Source: Augochlora pura (lineage: Eukaryota; Arthropoda; Insecta; Hymenoptera; Halictidae). From it: DNA of 64,000 nucleotides. The stretch is taken from the NCBI RefSeq assembly GCF_028453695.1, contig NC_135774.1:3968001-4032000 (forward strand). The letters run 5' to 3'. Positions within the stretch are counted from its first letter, which is position 1. Each line of letters begins with the position of its first letter. The notes below the pieces were generated by a model that did not search any database, had not been told where the DNA came from, and saw only the letters and a program-made list of their open reading frames with translations. Positions 24,301 through 35,471 of the stretch are shown here, piece by piece. The position numbers and the translations under genes are program-made.

Positions 24301-26092
24301 TAAAAGTGGTTAAAAGATTCTGGAAAATCACTGAATGGAATCAACACGCAATTGTCAACTGTTTCAGAAACCAAACTAATCGACTGGCAAAATCGCAAAT
24401 AAAATCAGTAGTAGATAGTTGTGCGTCTTCGTAATCCTTTGCGTTGCATGTCGATTGACTCTTCAGAACTTGAGAAAATCCAAGGTCCCAGTCGTAATTC
24501 TCCGCTTTGGTGACTCTGTTACGAGTTACCCCATGGTTGGCAGGACGACCAGAATCCCACTTGGCAGACCACTGCGGTTTAGGAACTTGACAGGGCCACT
24601 GTCTCTCCCACCCCTATAGCAACCATTCTTGAGTCACACTCTTATTCAGTCTGCGATATTCCTATTTATACGTCGGGTCACGCAAGGTACGTGTTCCCGC
24701 GGGAATTCGATGTATGGGATTATACGATGACTTCACAGCTTATCTATTTCTCTGGAGGTTCCGTTATTGAATTCTCAGAAGTTCGTTTAAGGGGGTGTTC
24801 TGGCCTAGAGTGCCTTTCCTGGGGTCTTCCTTGGATATTTCTTAAAGGAATCTGTAGACTGTTTCGGGTAGATCTTCTGCACGCATAGTTAGTATCACTT
24901 GAAGTGTACGATGTGATTTTTTAAAGCCGTAATACTTAACATGTTTCGTTTTATGTGTAACATTAATGGCACATGATTAACTTAATTAGCAGGCCATAGC
25001 GTGTACCATAAATGGTACACGTAGACATATTTATTTAATGCGTTAATAACATATGCTAATAACGCTAATGATCTGCATTTTTAGTGTAGTATTAGGAATT
25101 GTTTCTGGTTAAACGAAAATTTGATTTGTCTATTAGAGTTGATTTCTAAATAAGTATTATAAATAGCTTTATTGCAAAATGGGTAATTTAAGGATTCATA
25201 TTTTGTATATTTATTTTTCAAAAAATTCTAAAAAATGACAAATATATACTAGCCAATTCAATACTGACTAGAAAGAATAGTATGTACTAATGTATCATTT
25301 AAGTATTGCAATTATTTGTTCACGCCGTGTGGAACTAAATACGTTTAAAGTGTTAAAATGTGCAAAATATACATAAAGTATGTTTATAGTACTGTCTCTC
25401 TCATTGCTAAGTTCATAAAGCCTGCGGAAGATGCGCTATGTCCAGTACAGGTTGTACACGTTGTTTAAATTTCCCATTTCATCAATCCTCAGCAATCGAT
25501 AGTAAACGCAATTCTATACAAATACCTTTTCTATTCTATTATACTACTTAGGTGTTTCTTTGTTAGAAAATCACTGTCTGGGCAAATGACGTCGTAATAT
25601 TGGCACGTAAATAGCATCCATTTCTTGTCTCCTAATAGCAAGGATTATCTAAGATAGAGGATATTCTCAAGATTAAATTCCTTAGATGGTCAGAATCGGC
25701 TATGGCCAAGGGATATTTCCTGCGATATTTTATCGCCCACTGTGCGTGATATGGCGGCACATTAATCCTGTTCTTGTTTGCTCTTCTATCTCTGTCGGGA
25801 CTGGCACGATCGTCCTCAGCCGGAAAGATGATCGCATGGTCACAGAAACAGTTTGTTACGCGATCCTAAAAAGCCGTAGGGTGGTAGATGGGTAGAAGGG
25901 CTAGAAATAGAACGGAGAAGCGCAGGAAGCACAGGCTTTCCGGGGTGGTTAATATTTTTAAGACCCTCCTGCGTCGTGGAATAGTAAGTTGGAAAGACAT
26001 GTCTCATGAATCATCTGGGATTGTTTTATTTGCGGTCCACGAAAATTTACAAACACACGCAATCATGATTCATCGGATTATTGAACACAGGG
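21358..26092. other. AT-rich non-coding stretch with small repeat remnants
   Basis: No gene is visible. Recognisable pieces are GGCATAAAATCTGCAGTCTT at about 22670 and a diverged version at about 23770 (both also near 29950 and 50560), and an ATTCGAATAA-rich block at 23900-24010 that resembles 38690-38760. A moderately GC-rich zone at 24420-24900 and another at 25690-25980 carry only short unrelated frames. Confidence 0.35.
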
Positions 26093-26198
26093 AGATTTCT
26101 TAAGGCCTATCCCGTTTATATTATACATTGAACATAAATCGTGGTAGATTTCTTAAGGCCTATCCCGTTTATATTATACATTGAACATAAATCGTGGT
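26093..26198. repeat. Perfect tandem duplication, 2 x 53 bp
   Basis: AGATTTCTTAAGGCCTATCC at 26093 begins a 53-base unit that is repeated exactly from 26146 to 26198. Identity indicates a recent event, or an assembly artefact. Confidence 0.9.
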
Positions 26199-26694
26199 AG
26201 ATCAAATTTTTTGTAAATGCCACAAGTTAAATAATGCGACTTTTATCGAGACGCTTAAAGAGTTAATAGTAGTCACAGTCTTCAAATAAGAATTGTTCGA
26301 TCAAAAACCGCATTAGAATATAGCCATATACGAATATAGCCATAAAAGTACACAAAAAGGCATTTTGATTTGTATAATTTCACATTTTAGTGAATTATTG
26401 ACGAGGCTAATGTGTTTAAATTCTATGATCCTATTTGTTTATTCATACGTTGCAACATGATGTTCACATTTTTATGATTCAAATAAATACAGATAACATC
26501 TTTTACGCATATGTGAAAAATAAAATTGTTTTTCCTAATTATTCCACATTTACAAACTTTATCCAGTTATTGAAAATCATCGACCCGCTTATACTCAGAA
26601 ACGAATATAATACTTACTTCCCTCAAATTATATTTAATTGAAATTAGCGCAACAGTGTCTTAAGAAGCGAACCCTATTAAAGAGCGCTACTTAC
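26199..26694. other. AT-rich non-coding stretch
   Basis: I see no gene or repeat here. The 68-codon frame at 26435-26641 has random AT-rich composition. Confidence 0.4.
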
Positions 26695-26779
26695 GGGTGT
26701 TTCTTATTGTTAGTAAGTATATCCAAGATTGATATTAAAAATTCGTTGTTAGTCCAGTAAAAATTCCACTTGGAAATAG

Positions 26780-26954
26780 TGTAGGGTTTTTCCCAGGTAT
26801 AAAAGGTAGACTGGTTGTGCGTCGGAAAATGGTAATGAATGGGACACGTGGTGACAGAGTGTTTGAACGATTTCGAGTGGCCCGAATCGATCGATTGGTT
26901 TCTCGAAAGTCATGTGTGGCCGAAATATAGAGTGTTAGTGAGCGAGAGCGAAAT

Positions 26955-27000
<46 letters not shown>

Positions 27001-27277
27001 ATAGGATAATTTGGGCAAAGGCGATAAAAGAGCGGAGGAACGAGCGACAAAAGAGCGGGGAGAAGAAAAAGGAGTACCGTTGCGTGGAGAAGTCGTTGTT
27101 GAGTTGTCGTTGTCGTTGCGTTGCCGTTATTATTCTTGTTGTAAGTCGTGGGAAGTTGTGGATTATTAATAATTAACTGTTATTCTTGTTATTGGTAAAC
27201 GAAGGTGCCTTTAGTTGTTGCATTATTATTATTATCGCGGAGTCTGGTGGGATTTACCTTTTAAAATAATTCCTACA
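26780..27277. mobile_element. LTR-like repeat, copy 2 (related to 18090-18580)
   Basis: It starts TGTAGGGTTTTTCCCAGG, with the TATA box GGTATAAAAGGTAGAC immediately after. A GAG-rich region with (GA)n at 26959-26998 follows, then GATAATTTGGGCAAAGG, a GTTGT-rich segment, and ATTATCGCGGAGTCTGGTGG, ending CCTACA. Order and length (498 bp) match copy 1. Flanking 5-mers (AATAG and ATGGT) do not match, so a target duplication is not supported. It is probably a solo LTR or an equivalent non-coding repeat. Confidence 0.45.
26959..26998. repeat. (AG)n microsatellite, about 20 units
   Basis: This is an uninterrupted AG dinucleotide run, the longest simple repeat noticed in the window. Confidence 0.95.
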
Positions 27278-27530
27278 ATGGTTACGTAAGAAAAGCAGGC
27301 ATTTCAACAAAAATTGACCACTTTAGCATTTTTAAAGATATTTCTTAATAAGTACGTTGGAGATTCATATTAAGGATCCGAGATAAGTTTAGTAAATATT
27401 ATACTTACCACGGAATGGTTACACAGATGTACCAATTTTCTAAGAAAATGGATCTTACACTTTGTTTTTAGTAGGTGTTATTTGGTAAGTATGTTCGAGA
27501 TTGATATTAAAAATCCGTGATTAATGCAAC

Positions 27531-27867
27531 GAAAGAAAAACCGACCAGCTGTTTCGTGTTGCAGCTCACAACATTCGCTGGAGTTCAAGTGAAAAAAGGT
27601 TGCTATTCAAGGAGGAACGATAACAACCGTTTCTTGCATCGCGGTTACCGAAGCGTATGGTCTAGCTCGAAGCGAGTTCAACGAAGAGAAACGGTGTACA
27701 ATGCAAAGAAGACACATAGGTGGCTAAGAGGCGGAGGAAATAAAGCGATAATTATAAGGAGGCGGAGGAGTTGAGAACGATTTTGCGTGCAGCCTTACAC
27801 GAATGCATGCGGGCTGTTTCGCGTTTCATGTCGCACGCTTCATGTTTCGCGTATGTAATGGGAGGGT
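27531..27867. other. GC-moderate non-coding stretch
   Basis: The 85-codon + strand frame at 27517-27774 is basic (R/K-rich) and has no recognised motif. Nothing else is supported. Confidence 0.3.
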
Positions 27868-27990
27868 AACTCGGAAGTTACGATCCCGAAGTTGACTCTG
27901 GTTTTGCCTTTAACGCCGGATTAGTGCGGCTTCGCTAGGACTCATGGTGGCGTTTAATCATTTTCACTGCACCCGGAATGCTGCAAATCC
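27868..27990. repeat. Dispersed repeat, copy 1 (related to 29393-29522)
   Basis: Landmarks in order are ACTCGGAAGTTACGATCCC, GGTTTTGCCTTTAACGCCGG, ATTAGTGCGGCTTCGCTAGG and GGTGGCGTTTAATCATTTTC. Each has a counterpart in the same order at 29393-29522. The DNA is GC-richer than its flanks. No frame is conserved between the two copies that would point to a protein. Confidence 0.6.
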
Positions 27991-28244
27991 TGAAAACACG
28001 GTGAAAGGCCAGCGGGTAAAGAGGAAGAGGCAGAATGCAAATGGAAGGAGAGTCGAAGCTTATCCTGCTTCGCTTTTACACTGTATGTTGAGCAAAAGGC
28101 ATGCTTAACAACCTTTGTGCAAAGTCTCAAATGTGCTTTATTATGACACGCCGGAACGGTCATTTTATTACTTTAGTTTAGGGTTGTTGTCCTCTTGCCG
28201 ATAATGAATCGTTTCTTCGCTGTCATAATCTTCGTGGCTATACT

Positions 28245-28268
28245 TTTACCCCAATGAATTGGGGTAAA
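28245..28268. repeat. Short perfect hairpin
   Basis: Arms TTTACCCCAA and TTGGGGTAAA enclose a 4-base loop (TGAA). No T-run follows, and the context is eukaryotic, so I do not call a terminator. Confidence 0.7.
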
Positions 28269-28655
28269 GAAAGCTTTCTGTTTTCTATTATCATAATATA
28301 TATATATATAGAAATTATTATTTTCTTTAATCATTTTCTAGATATCTGAAGAAAAGAAAAACTTCTTATGTCGCCTAAAAAGTTTCTCATGGTGAACACA
28401 GAACAATATTAGAGTCAGTTTCCATTAATATACACTTTCTCATGCATGTTAAAAACTTGCAAACTGCATCATAAATGCATACAGATCGACGTTTTAGATA
28501 TTATTGGCACCAACTCTTCCGCGTTGATATTACATTTGTTATATAATGGGCGACATGCTTTAAATTAAATGTAGATTATAACGATTTAAAATTATTAAAT
28601 CGTATCTTTTACATATAACAAATCAGTGAACCAACTTATGCTCATTATTTTTCTT

Positions 28656-28963
28656 TTCACCCTTTCGGTACGGGTGCCGGTTATATACGGCGTCCATGTA
28701 ATGACCAGTATGGACGAGCGCCGGATATATCCGGCGTCCATGCGATGATCAGTATAAATAACAGAATTTTACATAAGTGTCTTTTAGTATTAAAGTTACG
28801 AGCAACACGTTTTGTTAAAAAATATTGTCTTATCAAGCACAGTTTTTATTTAACGCTTAGGCAAATCTAAAGGAGGATGATTGACCATGTGCGAATTTTC
28901 AGCGCAGCGCCTCGTACAGCGAGAGTGTCACGGCGGAGAGAGCGCTCGTACCGAAAGGATTAA
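28656..28963. mobile_element. Probable TTAA-type mini-element, family E
   Basis: The left end CCCTTTCGGTACGGG (28660 on) and the right end GCTCGTACCGAAAGGA (reverse complement TCCTTTCGGTACGAGC) are inverted repeats of about 13 bp. The right side is followed by TTAA at 28960-28963; the left flank, TTCA, looks like a mutated TTAA. Inside the left end there are two copies of a 44-bp unit (from 28674 and 28718) ending in GGCGTCCATG, the second with the palindrome GCCGGATATATCCGGC at 28719-28734. The CCCTTT-type ends and TTAA suggest a piggyBac-like non-autonomous element. There is no coding capacity. Confidence 0.55.
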
Positions 28964-29392
28964 TACTCGAAGGGCTGACTTTTAAATGATTTTAAAAATT
29001 GTTATTCAAATATCAAGTTTCTAACAACTAATTTCGACTTTTCTATCTTCATTGATACTAACTTATCTAGAAATAGTGTCTTACAAAATATTTTGGTAAA
29101 ACTGTTGATAGAACTAAAAATGCATCTTTAATCTGTGAGTTGCAATCAAATGTAAAAAATAATACCTAAAATGTATGTACAATTTGTACGACTGCTGGTG
29201 CAATAGATAGCGTACGAATTTGTGCCACATGTTCCGATTTCGACGAATTTATTTGTCAGAATTGTACGGAATGTCGTTTCTATCGAGAACTTTATGTACT
29301 GCAGAATATCATGGAATACATGTATAGGGAGAAATAGAGTTGAACTTACAATAGGTATGCGTGTTTATATGCAGAATTCGGTATTTAGTCTG

Positions 29393-29522
29393 GCCAAGGG
29401 TTACTCGGTATCCAGGGGATCAAAGCTCTGCCTCTGATTTTGCGTTTGACGGGGGATTAGAGTGGCTTTCGCAAGGATTCGGGGTGGCGCTTAGTCATTT
29501 TCATTGCTCTATGTGTGCTGTC
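29393..29522. repeat. Dispersed repeat, copy 2 (related to 27868-27990)
   Basis: It reads GGATTAGAGTGGCTTTCGCA, then GGATTCGGGGTGGCGCTTAG and TCATTTTCATTGC, matching the landmarks of copy 1 with scattered substitutions. Both copies lie in the same orientation about 1.5 kb apart, so this may be a local segmental duplication as well as a mobile repeat. Confidence 0.6.
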
Positions 29523-29826
29523 ATTCGAAAAACCAGGTACGGGGATAGTTAAAAGGAAAAAGCATCTGGCGAATACACTTTAAGACCCGGTTTTCGCGAG
29601 CATTATACACGCGAAGGAGTAACAACGACTTTTTGTAATTTACATGAACTAGTATTTCTTTGTAAATGCTCGCGAATAAGTATTAAAAAATTCTACTAGT
29701 TAACTTCATCGTATCGTCCATGATTATATATTTTGACGCGTGTGACGTACGTAATTGAGTTAATCCTCTTATATGGAGACGTGGGAATATTATGGTGCTT
29801 GACTTTGTGGAATAAAATTATTCATT

Positions 29827-29984
29827 ACTAGACTGTGGACTATCATGCAAAATAGTTGCCTAAGTAACTTGTAAGTAATCGAAATTAGTTGTTATCTCGT
29901 AATTTGAATAAGTCGGAAATAATGTAACTGTTCATTTTTGTCACAAATGCATAAAATCCACACTCTGCTAATACATAGCTACAA
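29827..29984. mobile_element. Small inverted-end repeat of about 155 bp
   Basis: The left end ACTAGACTGTGGACTATCAT and the right end GCATAAAATCCACACTCTGC are approximate inverted repeats. The right-end motif (CATAAAATCYRCAGTCT type) recurs at about 22670, 23770 and 50565, showing that it belongs to a dispersed family of small elements. Confidence 0.45.
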
Positions 29985-31179
29985 AACGCTTTTACTAATT
30001 CAAATGCTGAATACGACTTTTGAATTTCACAACCCTTTCCCACGATTATCAAACGAATTTGAAGTTCTTATCTCTTTATGGAATTTTTATTACATTTTAT
30101 TACAGTTGACTTAGTAAACGATAAATTAAAAGCATTGGTCATATTAGCAGTGTCTAATTTTCTATCTCAAATTTTGGAGTTTTGAAAAACAACAGCGCCC
30201 ATATTCATAAAAATCATGCGAAGTTATGAAATGTAGCCAACTTTCTCGAGAAAGGTATGACTGTGCGCCGTCACACTATCAGATATATTAGAAGAAATCT
30301 TGTCCGAGTACGGAAGTTTCTCAAGTCCGGTTGTTACGTAGGCATCATAGACACATATTTGTTCGTACTCCGAAAATGGAGGATGTTATTCGTCGAATTG
30401 GATCAATGGGTACGGCCGGATACACGGTCATCAGCGTTCATCAGATTCGATAATATTCAGGAATTCGGCGGATTCCTGAAGTCGGTGTTCGGCCAATGGG
30501 TATTCATACGCATAGTTTGCTTATGAATTGCGAAGTAGGCCGTATTGTATTCTTACAGGGTAGGAGAATGGCCGCGCCATAGCGAGCCAAGAGTTGTTCC
30601 GGAATTTGTATCGGTGGAAAAGCCTGGCACGGAAAATCGAAGCGAAGTGGAAAGAGTTCGAAGGAAGGTGGGAGGTAGATTGGAACGAGAAAGTAGCCAA
30701 ACGATCGGGCCGGGGAGGAAAGAGAGAGTGAATCCAGGAATTGTTTTGTATCGCACTAAAACGCTACGAAGTTTCCGTTGGCATGCATGTATGCCGTCGT
30801 GGAAAAGGGGAAGGAAGCATCGTAAAAAGAAAAGGGACGAAACAGCGGCGGGAAGATGTGGCGAGTATTGGAAAGGGGAAGGAACATGAGCGCCACCGCT
30901 TGACAAATTATATTACCATCCCCTGCTCCGCCTTAAGAAAAACGGAAAATTATTTTGACAACGCCCCATTGTGACACATGACTTATCTCTGCGCTGAAAC
31001 ATTTAAATCAACTGGAGAATCTGCTTTTATTTATGGTTCTGCGAAAGCTACGCCCATCTTGTTATTGATGATTCGAAAAGGGCACAGTAAACATTGGATC
31101 GAACAAGCTTCGTTCTGCTTTGCACGATATCCTAAAGATGAAAATTACGTTGTTTTTTGAAAAGTCTACAAATGATATA
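29985..31179. other. Non-coding stretch, part GC-moderate
   Basis: AT-rich sequence is followed at about 30240-30900 by GC-moderate sequence with overlapping frames of 77-117 codons on both strands. One short + strand stretch at about 30360 (VRTPKMEDVIRR) faintly recalls the helix-turn-helix linker of IS630/Tc1-type transposases, but the match is too short to call. Confidence 0.3.
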
Positions 31180-31208
31180 TTAGGTTGACTGGAAAGATCG
31201 TGCGATTT
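31180..31208 (+). mobile_element. Isolated mariner-type terminal repeat
   Basis: TA (31178-31179) is followed by TTAGGTTGACTGGAAAG and then ATCGTGCGATTT. This is a typical mellifera/irritans-type mariner end and shares TTAGGNNGACTGGAAAG with the mariner at 36608. No matching opposite end and no transposase remains were found in the next 2 kb, so this is the end of a truncated element. Confidence 0.5.
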
Positions 31209-32154
31209 CTAACAAATAAATGCATTCAATATAAAATTCAATGGTCAATTGAGTATTTTCTCAATTAACTGTTTTGATGTCGGGGCCAATTCCATGAAAA
31301 TTATTTTCATAGTAATATCTCCTCTAATTTCCTAATTTTTTTTATCTCCTAATTTTTTCATACTTTTTCTTCTTGTCAAAAGTTTTATATATTTGCGTTA
31401 ATTCGTTCGTTACTGTTTCGTCAAAAGTTTCTGTCTTTTCGTAATTCGTCGGATGTTCCTTGTATTTTCATTAACGGTAGCTGCTTTAACAAGTCGCGTT
31501 GTGAGGTTGGAATTTGTAGCTGTATTCAAAGTAACATGATGTTCTCGTGAAGTTGCAACTCTTTGATGTCTACCAGCATTTCTTTGTGCTTGCTCGTTCA
31601 TAAATTATTGCGACTGAAACTGCAACTTCTTTTTGAATTTGCAATATATTTGTTGTAAAACTCTGCTGGAAAATTCGTGATTGACTCTTTCTGGTTTCAT
31701 TTGCTAAAATTAGTAGAATAAAAAAGAATAGGAAATACAAAATAAATAAGATATGGAAATACAAAACAAAACGTACACAAAGTTCTAACAAAATTAGAAC
31801 TGTCGAACAATTTTATTTTATTGTAAGTAATTTTATTTTATATGTACCTACATTGTAACTTTAAATAATTATTAAATAAAGTTTGTAGGAAGAAGATAAA
31901 AACTTGTGAAATCGCGTTGAATATGTTTTCAAGAGAAGTGTATTCGAGCATCAGTTCAATACATACACATCTAATTAATAATTGGCATTACAAATTTCAC
32001 TATAGACTGCGCTGTCAGTGTATCTGTTGACGATAGAATGGAAGTACTTGTTTACAATCAGGGCGGTGCTATTATGTTGATCGATCCGTCAGTTCCTGTT
32101 AACCAAGGGATGGTATTGATATGTGTAGGGATAGTATAATGAAGAATAAACAGG
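31209..32154. other. AT-rich non-coding stretch
   Basis: A 63-codon minus-strand frame (31601-31410) rich in N, T and R has a non-random look but no motif I can name. The remainder is AT-rich with no recognised feature. Confidence 0.3.
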
Positions 32155-32390
32155 GTGTCCGGGGAATCGTAGTACAACCGGGCAGGGGGTGATTCTACAT
32201 CAAAATGAAGAAAATATTTTGGTATAACATTTTTTCATCCGGTGCTCCGTTTTCGTGAGAATCGACTTCAAAGTTCGTTCAATTTGTAAACGATTTAATA
32301 TAATTTGTTTGGAGTGTATTTCACTGTTCTGCTTGTCTCTGTCTGGGACGACGTTTACAAACAGTGATAATGGTGCGGTTGAAACATCTA
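32155..32390. mobile_element. Possible transposon end remnant
   Basis: CAGGGTGTCCGGGGAATCG followed by TACAACCGGGCAGGGGGTGA, then TTTTTTCATCCGGTGCTCCG and GAGAATCGACTTC, has the look of the conserved non-coding end found repeatedly in insect genomes next to transposases of the IS630 type. I rely on recall of the motif, not on a second copy in this window. No transposase frame follows. Confidence 0.3.
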
Positions 32391-33996
32391 TTTGAAGAAT
32401 CTATTTGAAGAATCTATTTGAAAAACTCTTTATATCGATTTATACATATAAGTAATTTGCTTTCCAATGACCTATATAAATTTCACACAAAATAAAACTA
32501 CGTATAAATAAAGCTATTATACAAGGACGAGTTATTTACTTCCGTTAGCTAGACATTTATATTTTGATAAAAAAGAAAAATATTAAAAAATTAATTATTA
32601 TCGTCTATTCCCCTATTTATACCAAACAATTTTCGTTCGAATCATATTTTTATACAACGCGTAGATTACAAAAGAAATTATACCGAACTGGCTCATTGAC
32701 TAATCCTGATATGAGATTGACAAAAAAATTGAAATGACAATTTTTGCTGTATTTCATTCCAAACAAAGGTGTACTCAAGCTGCTTGGCCAGCATCTTTAA
32801 CTATAGAACTGTTTGAACAAGAGCAGCGAAAACGAAATCCAAGATACAGTACTAGAAATTATGTGCCGAGCTTATCTCCCGAATGCAAATGTTCATCGGC
32901 TAAAGAACAACCGCAAGACCGAAGAATGTTGTAGTCGGACGGAGTAGAATTGATACAAACAAGCGAATTAGTGATTCTGAATGTAAAGGGACAACAGGGT
33001 CGACAAGTCCCAATGTTTATTTGGTCCAGAAATTTCCAGTCGTGGGTCACAATGAATATTTTAATGACTTCCTGTGGATACTCGCGCCTCGAAGCAGTTC
33101 CAAAGTCGACATTCAAGGAGTGACGCGAATGCTGCGCGGACGGTACCGTCGGGAGGGAGGGTTGCTTGGGGCTGAGAAGAACATACTGTAGTCAGAAGCA
33201 ACGTCCTCGGTCTCTCTTTCTCTCCCTCTCTCCGTTCCTTCGAAATTATAATCGCAGCACTTACCGTGCCGTTTCTGGGTTTCCTTTCTTCTCTGTTTCA
33301 TCCTGCTTGGACTGTTCTCTCTTTCTCCCTCCCTTTTTCCCTCTTTCTCTGTTTCCCTGTATCTCTGTCGTTCCTCCGCTTTTACAAGACGTTGGTTTCA
33401 TTTTACGGTAATTGTGTTTACGGAACGACACGCGAGTTACAAGCCTTTGTGATTCTGCAGAAATTGTCGAGCTCCGGTTATACCCTAGTTAAAGAGGAAA
33501 CCGACCGGATAACCCTCCTTTTTGACGAGACGACGACTGAATCGTTCGGTGTGCCCGTGTTTCTCTTTCCCGCGCTGTATCGCGGCGATTATGAATGTCC
33601 GACGCGAATCCGTCAGGCATTTTCGTCTTGAATAGAGAATAAACGTCCATCGTTTCGTGATTTTTTCTCCTTAGCCATCTAGGTGACCGAATTTAGGGAA
33701 CTATGCGCGAGATTCCAGCGTTTGCGCTGCGAAAGACAGTTATTGTTGCAGTTTATTCTTTATAATAACTTGTTTATTGAAATTGTAAAGTAGATCGTGA
33801 TAAATTACATATGCATGCTGAAATATGCATATAACAATTCCACTTCATGGAGACATCATCGTACGACTTTTTATAATATATGAGTAATTCTGTGTTAATC
33901 CTTTTCAGACAACTATTCTGTTGGAGAACTGAGAATACTTTCTTCTGAAAGCGAGACTACGTATTATATGTATAATGACGCATATTTTTATACATA
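32391..33996. other. Non-coding stretch with a GC-moderate, CT-rich part
   Basis: A CT-rich segment at 33200-33370 gives S/L/F-rich frames. The 121-codon + strand frame at 33266-33631 extends beyond it into ordinary-looking sequence, but I recognise no domain and no paired splice sites. I leave it uncalled. Confidence 0.3.
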
Positions 33997-34399
33997 CAGT
34001 GGGCCACATTAATATTCGGACACCATCGTATTTGAGAAATTTTTACTCCGTATTTTTACTGTTTGTTGAATTAATGAATTTATAGTTTTTCAATAAGTCA
34101 GGACACTTACTTTAGATTCTACAAACATAAGTTTTATTTATATAATTTGTATAGTTTTATTGTTAATTAATATTACATGAACTAGTGCTTAATTTTGACG
34201 TCGCAAAAATATTCGGACACTGTACAAATTATAATCTAGTCATTCAGGATATACATATACTTTAATAAAAATAAATCGATGTTAATACTTTGTTGGATTA
34301 TTCTTTTATCTAATTACATGGTTTAATCGTTTAGGCATACTAGATATATTTTATTTTAATATTCTAATGAAATACGTGACTATTCTTCGGTTAATCGCA

Positions 34400-35284
34400 A
34401 TTTTAATTCCTCTTTATTGGCGACATTATGATTCGACGATCTAAGTAATCCCATAAATTTTCAATCAGATTTAGATCTGGTGATTGTGGAAGAATTTTCA
34501 ATACTTTTGGGCAATTATACAATAAAAATATTCTTGAACTATACGTGATTTATATTTGGGATGATTGTCTTGGCAAAATTTAAAATTGTTACGAATGTTC
34601 ATATTAATAGCACTTTTTAGTAAATTTTGTTTCAAAATATTTAAATATTTATTTTTGTCTAAAATTCCATCAATAAAAACTAATTCACCCAATCCAGCAG
34701 CTGAGACACGTCCCCAAACCATCACACTTCCTCCACCGTGTTTCAACGTTGGTTTGAGATTCTTAGTAACAAGCTTTTCATTAGCTTTACGGCATATAAG
34801 TTTGTGCCCATCAGACCCGAAAATATTATATTTGCTTTCGTCTGCAAAAATTATATCTTTCCACCATGTTTCTTCTTTAGAAGTGTATTATTTGGCGAAG
34901 AGTAATCGCTTCTTTCGATTACAATCGTTAATATATGGCTTTTTTCGGGCAACTCTGCATGATATCCATTTTCATGAAGCATCCAACGAACTGTTTCGGG
35001 ATCAATCTTCTTGCCATTTAATGTCTTGTGACACTTAAACTAGGGACTATTTTTATTTTCCTAATAATATTACGTTTATCGCAATCGTTAAGTAACTTTG
35101 GGCGACCTTTTGGAGGGATAGATTCAATTCTATTCTCACAATTATATCTTCGTGCAATGTCCGCAGCAGTGCTCTTGCTCACATTTAATAATATCCCGAT
35201 TTCTCCATACGATTTTCCTTTTTCGCGATGATAAATAACAAGTTGGCGTACATTAAACGAGGTATTGTTCCCTTTACGTGGCAT
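34400..35284 (-). pseudogene. Tc1-like transposase, frameshifted (DD34E)
   Basis: The N-terminal frame starts at the ATG at 35284 (MPRKGNNTSFNVRQ) and includes a helix-turn-helix (GKSYGEIGILLNVSKST) and a GRPKLL linker, ending near 35020. Reading resumes in other frames. The first catalytic aspartate is in IIFADESKYN (codon 34840-34842), followed by GGGSVMVWG, typical of Tc1. The second is in FCQDNHP (34567-34569). The glutamate is in SPDLNLIENLWD (34459-34461). With the frameshift near 34500 allowed for, the last two are 34 residues apart. Frameshifts near 35020 and 34500, and others between, mean no intact protein can be made. Its role was cutting and moving the surrounding element. Confidence 0.85.
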
Positions 35285-35471
35285 ATTCACAGCTAATATG
35301 TGCAACACGAACATGATTTGAAGTGAAACTAATTCTATGAGATAGTGCTTACATCATATGTTTACAAATATTGCCATCAAGCAAAGTATTCACCTTAATA
35401 GGTCACTTAAAGTACAAAGCGTATGGAATGTCCGAATATTTTTGCGACGTTAAAATTAAGCACTAGTTCAT

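Larger units (their letters stand above)
26695..27530. repeat. Direct repeats of about 60 bp flanking the LTR-like copy 2
   Basis: The segment at about 26695-26755 (TAGTAAGTATATCCAAGATT, then GATATTAAAAATTCG) recurs at about 27470-27530 (TGGTAAGTATGTTCGAGATT, then GATATTAAAAATCCG). A weaker third version lies at 27347-27386 (TTGGAGATTCATATTAAGGA). The first two also share the preceding AGGTGTT/GGGTGTTT block. They bracket the LTR-like repeat at 26780-27277. They may be an older tandem repeat into which that element inserted, or parts of a larger element. Confidence 0.5.

Noticed and set aside
28245..28268. Hairpin resembling a bacterial terminator
   Set aside because: There is no T-run and no gene upstream, and the window is eukaryotic.
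30257..30526. Hint of a transposase linker (VRTPKMEDVIRR) at about 30360
   Set aside because: The similarity covers a dozen residues in one frame with stops nearby; no catalytic motif or element ends were found around it.
34565..35038. 157-codon + strand frame
   Set aside because: It is the opposite strand of the Tc1-like transposase, whose motifs on the minus strand are unmistakable.
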